Positions 51,977 to 60,095 of a stretch of 64,000 nucleotides of DNA are shown piece by piece. Under the pieces are notes generated by a model, which saw only the letters and a list, made by a program, of their open reading frames with translations, searched no databases and was not told the DNA's origin. Numbering within the stretch: the stretch's first letter is position 1; each line of letters starts with the position of its first letter. The position numbers and the translations under genes are program-made. This DNA is from Brevibacillus formosus (lineage in GTDB: Bacteria > Bacillota > Bacilli > Brevibacillales > Brevibacillaceae), in contig NZ_PXZL01000011.1 in NCBI RefSeq assembly GCF_003013405.1, forward strand, positions 1 through 64,000, in the 5' to 3' direction.

Positions 51977-52852
51977 TTGAAAACATTTAAGAAAGTCTAT
52001 ATAGAAATCACCAGCGTGTGCAATCTCGCCTGTACCTTTTGTCCGCCAACGGAGCGCAGCAAAAGCTTTATTAAAGTAGAAGACTTTGCGAAAAGGCTGG
52101 ATGAGATCAAACCGCACACCGATTACATTTACCTGCACGTCAAAGGAGAACCGCTTCTCCATCCCAAAATTGATGAGTTGCTCGATATCAGTCATGAGAA
52201 AGGCTTCAAGGTCAACATCACCACAAATGGGACGCTGATCGCGAAAAATCGGCATAAATTGCTGGGCAAGCCCGCGCTCCGACAAATGAACTTCTCGCTT
52301 CACAGCTTTGACGGACATATCGGCTCAACCAACCGCGAAGGTTATTTGCGGGAGATTCTTTCATTTGTTCGGGAAGCGCAGGAGCATCAAGTGATTTTTT
52401 CTTTCCGTCTGTGGAATTTGACACAGGATAACGCCACGAACATTCAAAAGAGTAGAAACCGCCAGACGCTCGAAGTGATTGAGAAAGAATTTGGGCTGGA
52501 CTATCGAATTGAAGAAAAAGTAGTGCCGGGCAGTGGGGTAAAAATCGATGACCGCGTTTATTTGAACCAAGATTACGAATTCCAGTGGCCGAGTCTGACA
52601 GCGCCTGAAGATGATGGAAAAGGCTTTTGTCATGGACTGCGCACGCAAGCGGCGATTCTCGAAAATGGAACCGTTGTGCCGTGTTGTCTCGATGGGGAAG
52701 GGGTTATTAATCTGGGGAATATCAATCAGACCTCTTTCACTGATATTGTGGATGGCGAGCGGGCCAATAATCTGATAGAAGGATTTTCACGCAGGGAAGC
52801 TGTCGAGGAATTATGCAGAAGATGCGGGTACCGCCAGCGGTTTGGAGCGTAA
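51977..52852 (+). CDS. Radical SAM protein with SPASM-like C-terminus
   Basis: A 291-aa iron-sulfur enzyme. The radical SAM cluster motif is CNLACTFC (Cys13, 17 and 20, the CxxxCxxC form), followed by HVKGEPLLHPKIDELL and VNITTNGTL. A C-terminal Cys set, VVPCCLDGEGVINLGN ... CRRCGYRQ, is SPASM/Twitch-like and suggests an auxiliary cluster. TTG 51977 follows TGGGGAA. No precursor peptide or substrate protein is obvious next to it; the FGE-like gene is immediately upstream. Confidence 0.85.
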   Translation: MKTFKKVYIEITSVCNLACTFCPPTERSKSFIKVEDFAKRLDEIKPHTDYIYLHVKGEPLLHPKIDELLDISHEKGFKVNITTNGTLIAKNRHKLLGKPALRQMNFSLHSFDGHIGSTNREGYLREILSFVREAQEHQVIFSFRLWNLTQDNATNIQKSRNRQTLEVIEKEFGLDYRIEEKVVPGSGVKIDDRVYLNQDYEFQWPSLTAPEDDGKGFCHGLRTQAAILENGTVVPCCLDGEGVINLGNINQTSFTDIVDGERANNLIEGFSRREAVEELCRRCGYRQRFGA

Positions 52853-52903
52853 CAAAGATAAAACGTCCGAGTCATATGATTTTTTCGGACAGAACTCCGG
52901 TAA

Positions 52904-52931
52904 AAAAGCCCTCAGCTATGTGAGGGCTTTT
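52904..52931. terminator. Bidirectional terminator
   Basis: AAAAGCCCTCA and TGAGGGCTTTT form a perfect 11-bp stem between convergent genes. An additional GTCCGA/TCGGAC hairpin precedes it at 52865-52890. Confidence 0.88.
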
Positions 52932-52939
52932 ATCCTGTA

Positions 52940-53800
52940 TTATTTTGCAGATGTATCGTCAGAGTCTGTATCCTGTTCGGATTCTTGAGAGGCTTGAATG
53001 TCGTCAATAATGACGATTTTGCCTTCTTCTTGCCATTCTACTTTCGCGTTCAGTTGTTCACTGATGAAGCGCAGAGGCAGGAATACACGTCCGTTTTTCA
53101 GTACAGGTGCAGTGTCCAGAGAAATGGTTTTCCCGTCTACAGTTGCTTCTTTTTTATCGAGGAACAGTGTGATAGATTTTTCGCCACGCGTAATTTCTAC
53201 GCTGCGAGTCTCTGGCTTCCAGTTCACTTCCGCTTTCAATGCGGAGCTGATAGCACGTACAGGCACCAACGCTCTTCCACCTTGTACAAACGGTGCCACG
53301 TCAGCTTTTACCTGTTTTCCATCTACGAATGCACTCACTTCTGTCGAGCCAGTATTCTCAAGGAGCTCTCCAAGCTTTTTGAATGGTGTGTGATCTCCTT
53401 TTTGGTACGTGCGCTGAAGAAGCTCAAGCTGAACCTCCAAAGCTCCATGTTTGTCAGTCGTTTTTTCCAGTTCAGCTACCAACTGCTCGTATTTCGCTTT
53501 TTGATCTTCCGTGATTTCCGCTGCATGCTTGAGCTCTTGGCGAAGCTCGATCAGCTCTTTTTTCAATTTTACGTCTTTGATTTTGGATTCTGTGCTAGCT
53601 TCGGTTGAGTTCTCATCGTCGCTATCAGTATCGGTATCAGATTCTTTGACAGAAGTTTCTTTCGATTTTTCTTTTGCTTCTGCCTTTACTTCGGGCTTGC
53701 CGTTCCCTTTTTCTTTGCTTTCCAGGTCAGCCGCCAGAGCAGCAGGTACACTTGTTGCGAGTAGAATAGCAACCAACGAAGTAGATATAGCTTTTTTCAT
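52940..53800 (-). CDS. Secreted protein with copper-amine-oxidase N-like domain
   Basis: A 286-aa exported protein: signal peptide KKAISTSLVAILLATSVPAA (ending ALAAD), an acidic/charged low-complexity and coiled-coil region (KLKKELIELRQELKHAAEIT), then two units of the Cu_amine_oxidN1 type: PFVQGGRALVPVRAISSALK ... KTISLDTAPVLKNGRVFLPL, RFISEQLNAKVEW. In Brevibacillus and Paenibacillus this domain is common on wall proteins and does not itself imply enzyme activity. ATG 53800 has AGGAGG 10 nt upstream. The acidic tail EQDTDSDDTSAK ends the protein. Confidence 0.82.
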   Translation of the reverse strand: MKKAISTSLVAILLATSVPAALAADLESKEKGNGKPEVKAEAKEKSKETSVKESDTDTDSDDENSTEASTESKIKDVKLKKELIELRQELKHAAEITEDQKAKYEQLVAELEKTTDKHGALEVQLELLQRTYQKGDHTPFKKLGELLENTGSTEVSAFVDGKQVKADVAPFVQGGRALVPVRAISSALKAEVNWKPETRSVEITRGEKSITLFLDKKEATVDGKTISLDTAPVLKNGRVFLPLRFISEQLNAKVEWQEEGKIVIIDDIQASQESEQDTDSDDTSAK

Positions 53801-53895
53801 TTGAATCTTCCTCCTTCTAGGTGTAAGTTTCATGAACTCGACATTCAAGACGGAGGAATATATGAATAAGTTGCATAGGTTTTGAGAAAATATTT

Positions 53896-54227
53896 TTATT
53901 TGTGCGAATTGTTACCTGTCAGTGTCATTCCTTCCAAATCCCGTATCTTTCTTACGCGTCCAATTACGATTCCTAGTAGCGCCACAAGTACGCCGGAAAT
54001 AATAAACAAAAAGCCAATTCCTCTGCCAGCACCCCGCTAAAGGGTAGTAAAAGGAAGGAGGGGAGAAAAGAGAAGAGAATGATGAACGAATAGCTCATGG
54101 TAGAGTGGGTCTGTTGAAAAACAAAGACACCCAAGGCAAAAGCGGTAAGTCCGCTTCCGATCGCTGAAAACAGCTGCCCTGACCAAATGATCAGGAATCT
54201 GCGAAAGGCTTTATCATGAGCATTCAT
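53896..54227 (-). pseudogene. MFS transporter with a large internal deletion
   Basis: The first 67 residues are a normal MFS N-terminus (FRRFLIIWSGQLFSAIGSGL, then IILFSFLPSFLLLPFSGVLA). The sequence then jumps, in another frame, to the last helix and tail of an MFS protein: RGIGFLFIISGVLVALLGIV followed by GRVRKIRDLEGM and TAA at 53896. About 300 residues are missing, with the junction near 54020. It is the neighbour of a TetR regulator that presumably once controlled it. Confidence 0.75.
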
Positions 54228-54249
54228 TGTCTTTCCTCCTTTTCATCCA

Positions 54250-54861
54250 TTACAGAAAAGAGAAGGAGCCCGGCTCAGCTCCTAGTGATCTTTCAATAAT
54301 CACCTGCATGGCCTGTAGACGCTTTGTCTGTTCCTCTTGCTCCCAATGAAAAATGCCTGATTCCAACAAAAATTGCGAGCCAGCGAGGAGAAACTGAACG
54401 GTCTCCAAGGCATTCTCGACATGAAAGACAGCTTCTTTATTTCCTTGTTCAATGACTTGTGCCAGAACAGGAGCAATTTTTAAGACAATGGCGATGTTAA
54501 GACGCTCGTGAAGCTCTCTGTTTTCGGGGCGATGCAAGCTTTCCATCCATTCGGCTCGCTTGTCGATGGGGTGGCTTTGGCTGCGCAGCATCTGGCGAAC
54601 CTTCTCCATGACAGGTAAGGTAGAGTCATCTGCGATTTTTTTATATTCTTCGCAAAGCGTATCGACCATGGATTGGACAAATGCTTCAAGGATCTCTTCC
54701 TTCGATTTGAAGTAGTAATAAAAGGTTCCTTTTGCTACGCCCACCTTTTGAATGATCGCATCCACAGTTGTATGGACATAACCCTGATTTCGAAATAGCT
54801 CCCCGGCGGCTTCCAATATTTCTGCTCGCCGTGTTGTGGGGTCTTTCACGATTCTTTTCAT
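54250..54861 (-). CDS. TetR-family transcriptional regulator
   Basis: A 203-aa repressor. N-terminal HTH: RRAEILEAAGELFRNQGYVH, TTVDAIIQKVGVAKGTFYYY, FKSKEEILEAF. The C-terminal ligand domain is not assignable to a known effector. It precedes the deleted MFS transporter gene on the same strand (23 nt apart) and is probably its former local regulator. A 15-bp palindrome lies upstream at 54911. Confidence 0.9.
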   Translation of the reverse strand: MKRIVKDPTTRRAEILEAAGELFRNQGYVHTTVDAIIQKVGVAKGTFYYYFKSKEEILEAFVQSMVDTLCEEYKKIADDSTLPVMEKVRQMLRSQSHPIDKRAEWMESLHRPENRELHERLNIAIVLKIAPVLAQVIEQGNKEAVFHVENALETVQFLLAGSQFLLESGIFHWEQEEQTKRLQAMQVIIERSLGAEPGSFSFL

Positions 54862-54910
54862 CGGCGCCTCCTCCGATTGTCACTATGTGGTTGGAAACAG
54901 ATTACCATAT

Positions 54911-54925
54911 GACTGACCGTCAGTC
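54911..54925. promoter_or_regulatory. Probable TetR operator
   Basis: GACTGACCGTCAGTC is a perfect 15-bp palindrome around a central C, 50 bp upstream of the TetR start, in the expected promoter region. Autoregulation is inferred. Confidence 0.65.
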
Positions 54926-54940
54926 TATAAGTGCGTGAAA

Positions 54941-54969
54941 GAAAAGAGGAGGGAAAGCCTCCTCTTTTC
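54941..54969 (-). terminator. Terminator of the methyltransferase gene
   Basis: GAAAAGAGGAGG and CCTCCTCTTTTC form a perfect 12-bp stem with a 5-nt loop; on the minus strand a T-rich tract follows. Confidence 0.85.
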
Positions 54970-55007
54970 GGTATTAGGAATTTAGTAAGATGATGGCAAA
55001 TTGCTCG

Positions 55008-55793
55008 TTATAATTTCTCGGCGATAATCGTGAAGGTTTTCGGGATTCCTTTATCAAAAACTTCCGATGAAAGATTCGGGAGTTCTTCCAGCATTTTTAG
55101 GTATAGCCCTTTGCTTGCAATGGCCGTAACGATTTCGCCTAACGTCCAATTGCGTAACAATACTTTTGATTCTGCGGCATTTGTGCCGTTCGAGAGAAAT
55201 TTGGAGAAAGCAATGTCCTTTTCCTCAAGCGAGGTATCGAAATAATCGCCTGTTACTTTATGTTTGCGGATAGTAGCAGTCGTTCCGCGTGAGGAAATGA
55301 GCTTTGTGGATACCGGATGGAAATCTTGGAGCACGAGCATGCCGCCTTTTCGCAGGAGCGAGTTGACCACCTGGAATAACTCGGTTAAGTCCAAAAAGTA
55401 ATGAAGGATACCGAATTCCATAAAAACAAGATCATACTCACCAGACAATACATCTGGAGGTAGGTGCAATACATCCGATACGATGTAAGTCAGGTCAACA
55501 TTGGCAGCTGCAGCCAGTTCTTTGGCGTACTGCTCATTCTCATAAGAAAAATCGGCGATGGTCACGTCGGCACCTAGCAAGGCGAGTGCAACGGCTTTGT
55601 TTCCATTTGAACCGAGTAAATTGATAATTTTTTTGCCGCGAATATCCCCCATGTGCTCATATACTTTGCCGATTCGCTTTTGGGGGTCTTCTTTAATTTT
55701 GACCGCTGCCTCAGCAGGTGTACCAAATCGTTTCAGCCACGCTTGATAAGCCCCAGTGTTCCAAGATGTTTTATTCAGTTGTGCTGTTTCCAC
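55008..55793 (-). CDS. Class I SAM-dependent methyltransferase
   Basis: A 261-aa methyltransferase with SAM motif I KKIINLLGSNGNKAVALALL, motif II ADVTIADFS, then VSDVLHLPPD, YDLVFMEFGILHYF and the post-IV RKGGMLVLQDFHPVSTKLIS. Proteins of this type are common in Bacillus; the methyl acceptor is not known. The GTG at 55793 is preferred as start because GGAGGGG lies just upstream and the next residues (ETAQLNKTSWNTGAYQAW) are where relatives begin; a longer ORF from 55880 lacks a site. Confidence 0.82.
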   Translation of the reverse strand: METAQLNKTSWNTGAYQAWLKRFGTPAEAAVKIKEDPQKRIGKVYEHMGDIRGKKIINLLGSNGNKAVALALLGADVTIADFSYENEQYAKELAAAANVDLTYIVSDVLHLPPDVLSGEYDLVFMEFGILHYFLDLTELFQVVNSLLRKGGMLVLQDFHPVSTKLISSRGTTATIRKHKVTGDYFDTSLEEKDIAFSKFLSNGTNAAESKVLLRNWTLGEIVTAIASKGLYLKMLEELPNLSSEVFDKGIPKTFTIIAEKL

Positions 55794-56060
55794 AAATTCC
55801 CCTCCATAGAGTATTCCATTCAAAAAATTGGCCCCGATAGGTTGGTAAGAGGGCTTAGGTAATTTATCATACTGACACATATGATTCGTGTCTATATATT
55901 TTCAAAGTGTTAATTTTTCCATGTGTGACCTGAAAGTGAGAACAAGTAGGGGCGAGATTCTACAATTGTGAAGCAAAGCGGTACAGTGGTAATATTGGGA
56001 AAAAAATATACGTCCGCTCTTTATGCGGTCGAGGGTTTGTTCGACGGGAGGCAAGCTGCT

Positions 56061-56762
56061 TTGAAAATCAAAGTGTTGATCGCAGACGACAATTCGTTTA
56101 TACGGGAAGGCATGAAAATCATCCTGACGAGCTTTGCGGAGTTTGAAGTAGTCGGGATTGTGGAGGATGGGGTCGAGGCGGTGACGTTTTGCAAACAGAA
56201 CGAGGTAGACGTCGCGCTTTTGGATGTTCGGATGCCAAACATGAATGGAGTGGAAGCGACTCGTGTGCTGACTACAGAAACTACAGTCAGACCACTCATT
56301 TTGACCACCTTCGACGATGACGAATTTGTCCTCGAAGCCATTCAAGCGGGGGCACGCGGCTATTTATTGAAAAACAATGATCCCAACCGCATCCGAGATG
56401 CCATCAAGAGTGTCTATAACAACCATCATGTACTGCAGGATGTTGTCCTGGATAAGATCAAAATGAACCTGAATACAGGGAAGAACGCGACGGATACCGT
56501 GTCCACTACCGCTCCTCCCAAAGCGACAGCATCCATCCCTGCCGAAAGCAAAATCGACCAAAGCTTATTTACGGAACGGGAGCTCGATGTCATGAAGCAG
56601 ATCGCCAAAGGGCTATCGAACAAAGAAATCGCCAAGAAGCTGTTTATTTCCGAGGGAACTGTGGCGAATTACATTACTTCCATCTTGAACAAAACAGCGC
56701 TTGAACACCGTACGCAAATTGCCATCTATTATTTGACGGGCGAAACGAACATGTTGGATTGA
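56061..56762 (+). CDS. NarL/LuxR-family response regulator (LnrK-like)
   Basis: A 233-aa regulator: receiver domain (KVLIADDNSFIREGMKIILT, phospho-acceptor Asp in VALLDVRMPN, switch Thr in LILTTFDDDEF, Lys in YLLKNND) and C-terminal LuxR HTH (LFTERELDVMKQIAKGLSNK, EIAKKLFISEGTVANYITSI). TTG 56061 is favoured because GGGAGG lies 8 nt upstream. It is followed 16 nt later by its sensor kinase and then an ABC exporter. Gene order and types match the B. subtilis lnrJK-lnrLMN (yfiJKLMN) locus with kinase and regulator swapped. Confidence 0.9.
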   Translation: MKIKVLIADDNSFIREGMKIILTSFAEFEVVGIVEDGVEAVTFCKQNEVDVALLDVRMPNMNGVEATRVLTTETTVRPLILTTFDDDEFVLEAIQAGARGYLLKNNDPNRIRDAIKSVYNNHHVLQDVVLDKIKMNLNTGKNATDTVSTTAPPKATASIPAESKIDQSLFTERELDVMKQIAKGLSNKEIAKKLFISEGTVANYITSILNKTALEHRTQIAIYYLTGETNMLD

Positions 56763-56778
56763 AAGGAGGTCACTACTG

Positions 56779-57894
56779 ATGGAATTATGGACCATGGCTA
56801 ATAAGGCAGCGGTGCTTGGGTTTGTCATCGTGACTTCTTTTCTGGCCCATCCCACTTCTGAAATGGACCCGTGGCAAATTCTTGTGTACTTGTTGTATTT
56901 GGCTATTAATCTCACCATTCTCATTGTGAAAAAGAGGAATCATAAGCAATTATTCATGGGGCTATCCATCGTGTTCGTGGTAGCAAGTACACTTGTGTTA
57001 GACCCGTTATTTGTGTTGCTCTTGCCAGTCCACATTTTGGAGCTCGTATATTTGGCCAATAAGCAGAGGGTGGTCGTATTTGGATGTATGCTGTTGCCTT
57101 TGTTCATCGCTTTGCCTGAATGGATGCCCATGTATTTACTAACGGCCTTTCTTAGCTTTTTGCTGTATAGGTGTGGCAGCATGCTAACTGATAAGCTCCG
57201 CAGATTAGAGGCAGAACGGGAGAAAATGAGAGAGGATTTACATAGCTTGACCCGCTCCTTGAACGAGAGCAGCGAATACTTCCGCCAGTCGACTTATACG
57301 ATTCAACTGGAGGAGCGCAATCGCCTTTCTCAACAAATTCACGACGATGTAGGGCATGCGGTGGCAGGTGCGCTCATTCAGATGGAAGCGTCGCGACTGC
57401 TGATGGCGACTGATCAGGACAAGGCATCCGAGCTGCTCCGCAATGCGATCGCAATATCGAAGGAAGGGCTGGAGCGAATCAGAGTGACACTCAAGGATGT
57501 GAAGCCACGGCCGGAGGAGCTGGGAATCAATCGACTCCGGTTGTTTGTCGATGAGCTGTCTGCGAGAGAGACAGTGACAGCCACGCTTACTTTTGACGGG
57601 GATATCGACGTCATTACACCGATTCAGTGGAAAATCATTCAGCAAAATGCAACGGAAGCGGTCACGAATGCACTCAAATATGCGAAGGCAACAGTGATTT
57701 CTCTAGAGGTACGGGTGCTGAATACATTCATTAAAGCAGTGGTCACAGACAATGGGGCCGGTGCAGAAAAGGTTGTAAAAGGGCTGGGCATTCTCGGAAT
57801 GGAGGAGAGAGCCGCTTCCGCTGGTGGAACAGTGATAGTAGACGGTACGCGAGGCTTTAGCGTGACCACTCTGCTGCCTTATCGCAACGAATGA
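56779..57894 (+). CDS. Sensor histidine kinase (HisKA_3; LnrJ-like)
   Basis: A 371-aa membrane kinase. Four or five N-terminal helices (to ~residue 135: FVIVTSFLAHP, ILVYLLYLAINLTILIVKK, LFVLLLPVHILELVYL) and almost no extracellular domain, so it may sense a membrane ligand. Then a short coil and HisKA_3 box with phospho-His188 in RLSQQIHDDVGHAVAGALIQ. The ATPase domain has QQNATEAVTNALKYAKATVI and VTDNGAGAEKVVKGLGILGM. GAAAGGAGGTC precedes the ATG. It pairs with the upstream LuxR-type regulator. Confidence 0.9.
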   Translation: MELWTMANKAAVLGFVIVTSFLAHPTSEMDPWQILVYLLYLAINLTILIVKKRNHKQLFMGLSIVFVVASTLVLDPLFVLLLPVHILELVYLANKQRVVVFGCMLLPLFIALPEWMPMYLLTAFLSFLLYRCGSMLTDKLRRLEAEREKMREDLHSLTRSLNESSEYFRQSTYTIQLEERNRLSQQIHDDVGHAVAGALIQMEASRLLMATDQDKASELLRNAIAISKEGLERIRVTLKDVKPRPEELGINRLRLFVDELSARETVTATLTFDGDIDVITPIQWKIIQQNATEAVTNALKYAKATVISLEVRVLNTFIKAVVTDNGAGAEKVVKGLGILGMEERAASAGGTVIVDGTRGFSVTTLLPYRNE

Positions 57895-57914
57895 AAAAGA
57901 TCATGAGAAACAAC

Positions 57915-57928
57915 ATGAGAATTCTCAT
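57915..57928. promoter_or_regulatory. Palindrome upstream of the ABC exporter genes
   Basis: ATGAGAATTCTCAT is a perfect 14-bp palindrome; a further half-site TCATGAGAAA lies at 57901-57910. It sits between the kinase and ABC genes and may be the binding site of the upstream LuxR-type regulator (inference). Confidence 0.5.
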
Positions 57929-57934
57929 ACCGGG

Positions 57935-57972
57935 GGATGAACTTATGCACTGACATAAGGGCATCCTTTTTT
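57935..57972 (+). terminator. Terminator or attenuator between kinase and exporter
   Basis: GGATG/CATCC and the inner CTTATG/CATAAG make a two-part stem followed by TTTTTT. It should cap the two-component transcript or attenuate read-through. Confidence 0.7.
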
Positions 57973-58010
57973 ATTACAATGCAGACATAGCTACGAAGGG
58001 AGTGAGTTAT

Positions 58011-58949
58011 GTGAGTCATGTATTGGAAATTCGTCAGTTAACGAAAAAATTCGGTGATTTCGTCGCCGTCGACAATATGTCTCTGAATGTGCGTGAAGGA
58101 GAAATCTTTGGTTTCCTGGGGGCCAACGGAGCGGGAAAGAGCACGACCATCAACATGATCGCCTCCCTGTTGCGCGTGACAAAGGGCGAGATTACCCTGC
58201 TGGGAAAAAACATTGAGAAGCACAGCAAATTCGCCAAGATGAACATCGGTATCGTCCCACAAGATATTGCGATCTACGAGGATATGACTGCCTATGAAAA
58301 CGTGAGGTTTTTTGCTGGCTTGTATGGACTGCGTGGACCACTGCTTCGCGAACGGACGGAAGAGGCGCTTGAATTCGTAGGTCTCGGTGACAAAGCTACT
58401 AGCTTTCCCAAAAACTTCTCTGGCGGGATGAAGCGTCGGTTAAACATCGCTTGCGCTATTGCCCATCGGCCGAAGCTGATCATCATGGACGAACCTACTG
58501 TCGGAATTGATCCTCATTCACGCAATTATATTTTGAATTCGGTGCGCAAGCTCAACGACATGGGCTGCACGATCATATATACGAGCCATTACATGGAGGA
58601 AGTCGAAGAAATCTGCACCCGCATTGCTATCGTCGATCATGGAAAAGTCATCGCAGAAGGAACGAAGGAGCAATTAAAAGCGATTATTACCGACGCAAAG
58701 GAAATTTGGATTGGCGTCAGAGCAGATGAACCATTAAATCTCGAAGCTCTAAAGGCGATTGCTGGTGTGAATGCGGTGCTACAAGAAGAGAATACGATCA
58801 AAATCGTGTCTAAAACGGAGATCAACAACCTGAACCAGATCATTCAACAATTAATCAAGGATCAGGTAGAAATCCGCTCCGTTGAAGAGCAAGCGCCGAA
58901 TCTGGAGACGGTGTTCTTGACCTTAACCGGTCGAAACTTGCGAGACTAG
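58011..58949 (+). CDS. ABC exporter ATP-binding protein (LnrL-like)
   Basis: A 312-aa ATPase (LnrL/YfiL 311 aa). Walker A GANGAGKSTT, Q-loop IVPQDIAIYEDMTAYENV, ABC signature FSGGMKRRLNIA, Walker B LIIMDEPTVGIDP, H-loop YTSHYMEE. A ~85-residue C-terminal extension follows, as in drug-export ATPases of the DrrA group. GTG 58011 is favoured because AAGGGAG lies 8 nt before it. It forms an operon with two permease genes. In B. subtilis the equivalent system exports linearmycins; the substrate here is inferred. Confidence 0.9.
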   Translation: MSHVLEIRQLTKKFGDFVAVDNMSLNVREGEIFGFLGANGAGKSTTINMIASLLRVTKGEITLLGKNIEKHSKFAKMNIGIVPQDIAIYEDMTAYENVRFFAGLYGLRGPLLRERTEEALEFVGLGDKATSFPKNFSGGMKRRLNIACAIAHRPKLIIMDEPTVGIDPHSRNYILNSVRKLNDMGCTIIYTSHYMEEVEEICTRIAIVDHGKVIAEGTKEQLKAIITDAKEIWIGVRADEPLNLEALKAIAGVNAVLQEENTIKIVSKTEINNLNQIIQQLIKDQVEIRSVEEQAPNLETVFLTLTGRNLRD

Positions 58950-58964
58950 AGGAGGGGCTTTGCC

Positions 58965-60095
58965 ATGAACATATGGAATATCGCTGTAAAAGAAATCAAG
59001 TCCAGTCTTCGCGAAAAGAGAACGTTTATGTTTATGTTGGCACTTCCCATCATCCTGATGCTGATATTGGGTACTGCTCTATCCAATGTATTCGATGAAA
59101 CGAGGACTGTGGATGACATGCGCCTATTGTATAAAAGCAACTGGACGAACGCGCAAGTATCGACGGGGTGGAACGCTTTTATAGAAGCTATCGGAAAAAA
59201 TGGAGTCGAGGTCGTTGAAGCGGAATCAGGCATAGACGGGCATGAGGAAGTAAGAGCGAATCGCTATACGGGGTATGCAGTTGTCGGTGATGAAGGGATT
59301 GAGTTTTATGGAAGCAGTGAGAATGCGATCGGAAGCAATATCCTTGCCGGGATGTTAACCGTTTTTGCCGATCGCTACTCGCTCGCATCCGCAGCTTTTC
59401 AGGTAGACCCAGAGACTGCTGCGGCTACTCTTTCAGCTACCGGACAAAACAATGAATTTATTCGTGAAACGACCTTGAATTCGAATAAAAAACCAGGCTC
59501 CATCGACTATTACGCGATGGCAATGACCACGATGATCGGGCTCTACGCGATGTTCAATGCCAGTTATTTATTCAGCAGAGAGCGAACGAACAAAACGGCC
59601 ATTCGTTTAATGGCAGCACCTGTAAGCAAAGGTGCCATTTTTACCGGAAAAGTGATCGGTTGTACGGTGATCAACCTGTTTTTCGTACTAGCCGTGTTCT
59701 TATTCAGCAAATTCGTGTTCAAAGCGGATTGGGGCAGCCATTACGGGATGGTTATCCTGGTGCTTTTGACAGAGGTACTGCTTGCGGTCAGTTTGGGCCT
59801 CGGTATTAGCTTTCTTTTCAAAGGCGAAGGGGTAAGGGCAATCAACAATATTTTTACGCAAGTCGCCTCCTTTGCAGGAGGTGCCTATTTTCCGATTGAT
59901 CAATCGGATGGCTTCTTCAGCCTCCTGTCCAATCTTTCTCCCCTTCACTGGGTAAATACAGGTCTGCTGCAAATGATCTACACAGACAATCCGACAGGCG
60001 CATGGTTTGCGATTGCGATGAATGTGAGCATTGCCATGGCGTTTATCATCTTTTCTGTTATCACGATGCGTAGAAGGGAGGGTGCTTTTGTATGA
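58965..60095 (+). CDS. ABC-2 permease, first (LnrM-like)
   Basis: A 376-aa membrane subunit: helix 1 in FMFMLALPIILMLILGTALS, a ~150-residue external domain, then a helix bundle (MAMTTMIGLYAMFNASYLFS) with the cytoplasmic coupling segment RERTNKTAIRLMAAPVSKGA, and the late conserved QVASFAGGAYFPIDQSDGF ... LSPLHWVNTGLLQMIY typical of drug-export ABC-2 permeases. GAGGAGGGG precedes the ATG. Its last codons overlap the second permease gene by 4 bp. Confidence 0.9.
   Translation: MNIWNIAVKEIKSSLREKRTFMFMLALPIILMLILGTALSNVFDETRTVDDMRLLYKSNWTNAQVSTGWNAFIEAIGKNGVEVVEAESGIDGHEEVRANRYTGYAVVGDEGIEFYGSSENAIGSNILAGMLTVFADRYSLASAAFQVDPETAAATLSATGQNNEFIRETTLNSNKKPGSIDYYAMAMTTMIGLYAMFNASYLFSRERTNKTAIRLMAAPVSKGAIFTGKVIGCTVINLFFVLAVFLFSKFVFKADWGSHYGMVILVLLTEVLLAVSLGLGISFLFKGEGVRAINNIFTQVASFAGGAYFPIDQSDGFFSLLSNLSPLHWVNTGLLQMIYTDNPTGAWFAIAMNVSIAMAFIIFSVITMRRREGAFV

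Noticed and set aside
52985..53608. 207-aa plus-strand ORF over the copper-amine-oxidase-like gene
   Set aside because: Phe/Cys-rich antisense reading of an acidic coding region; no start signal.
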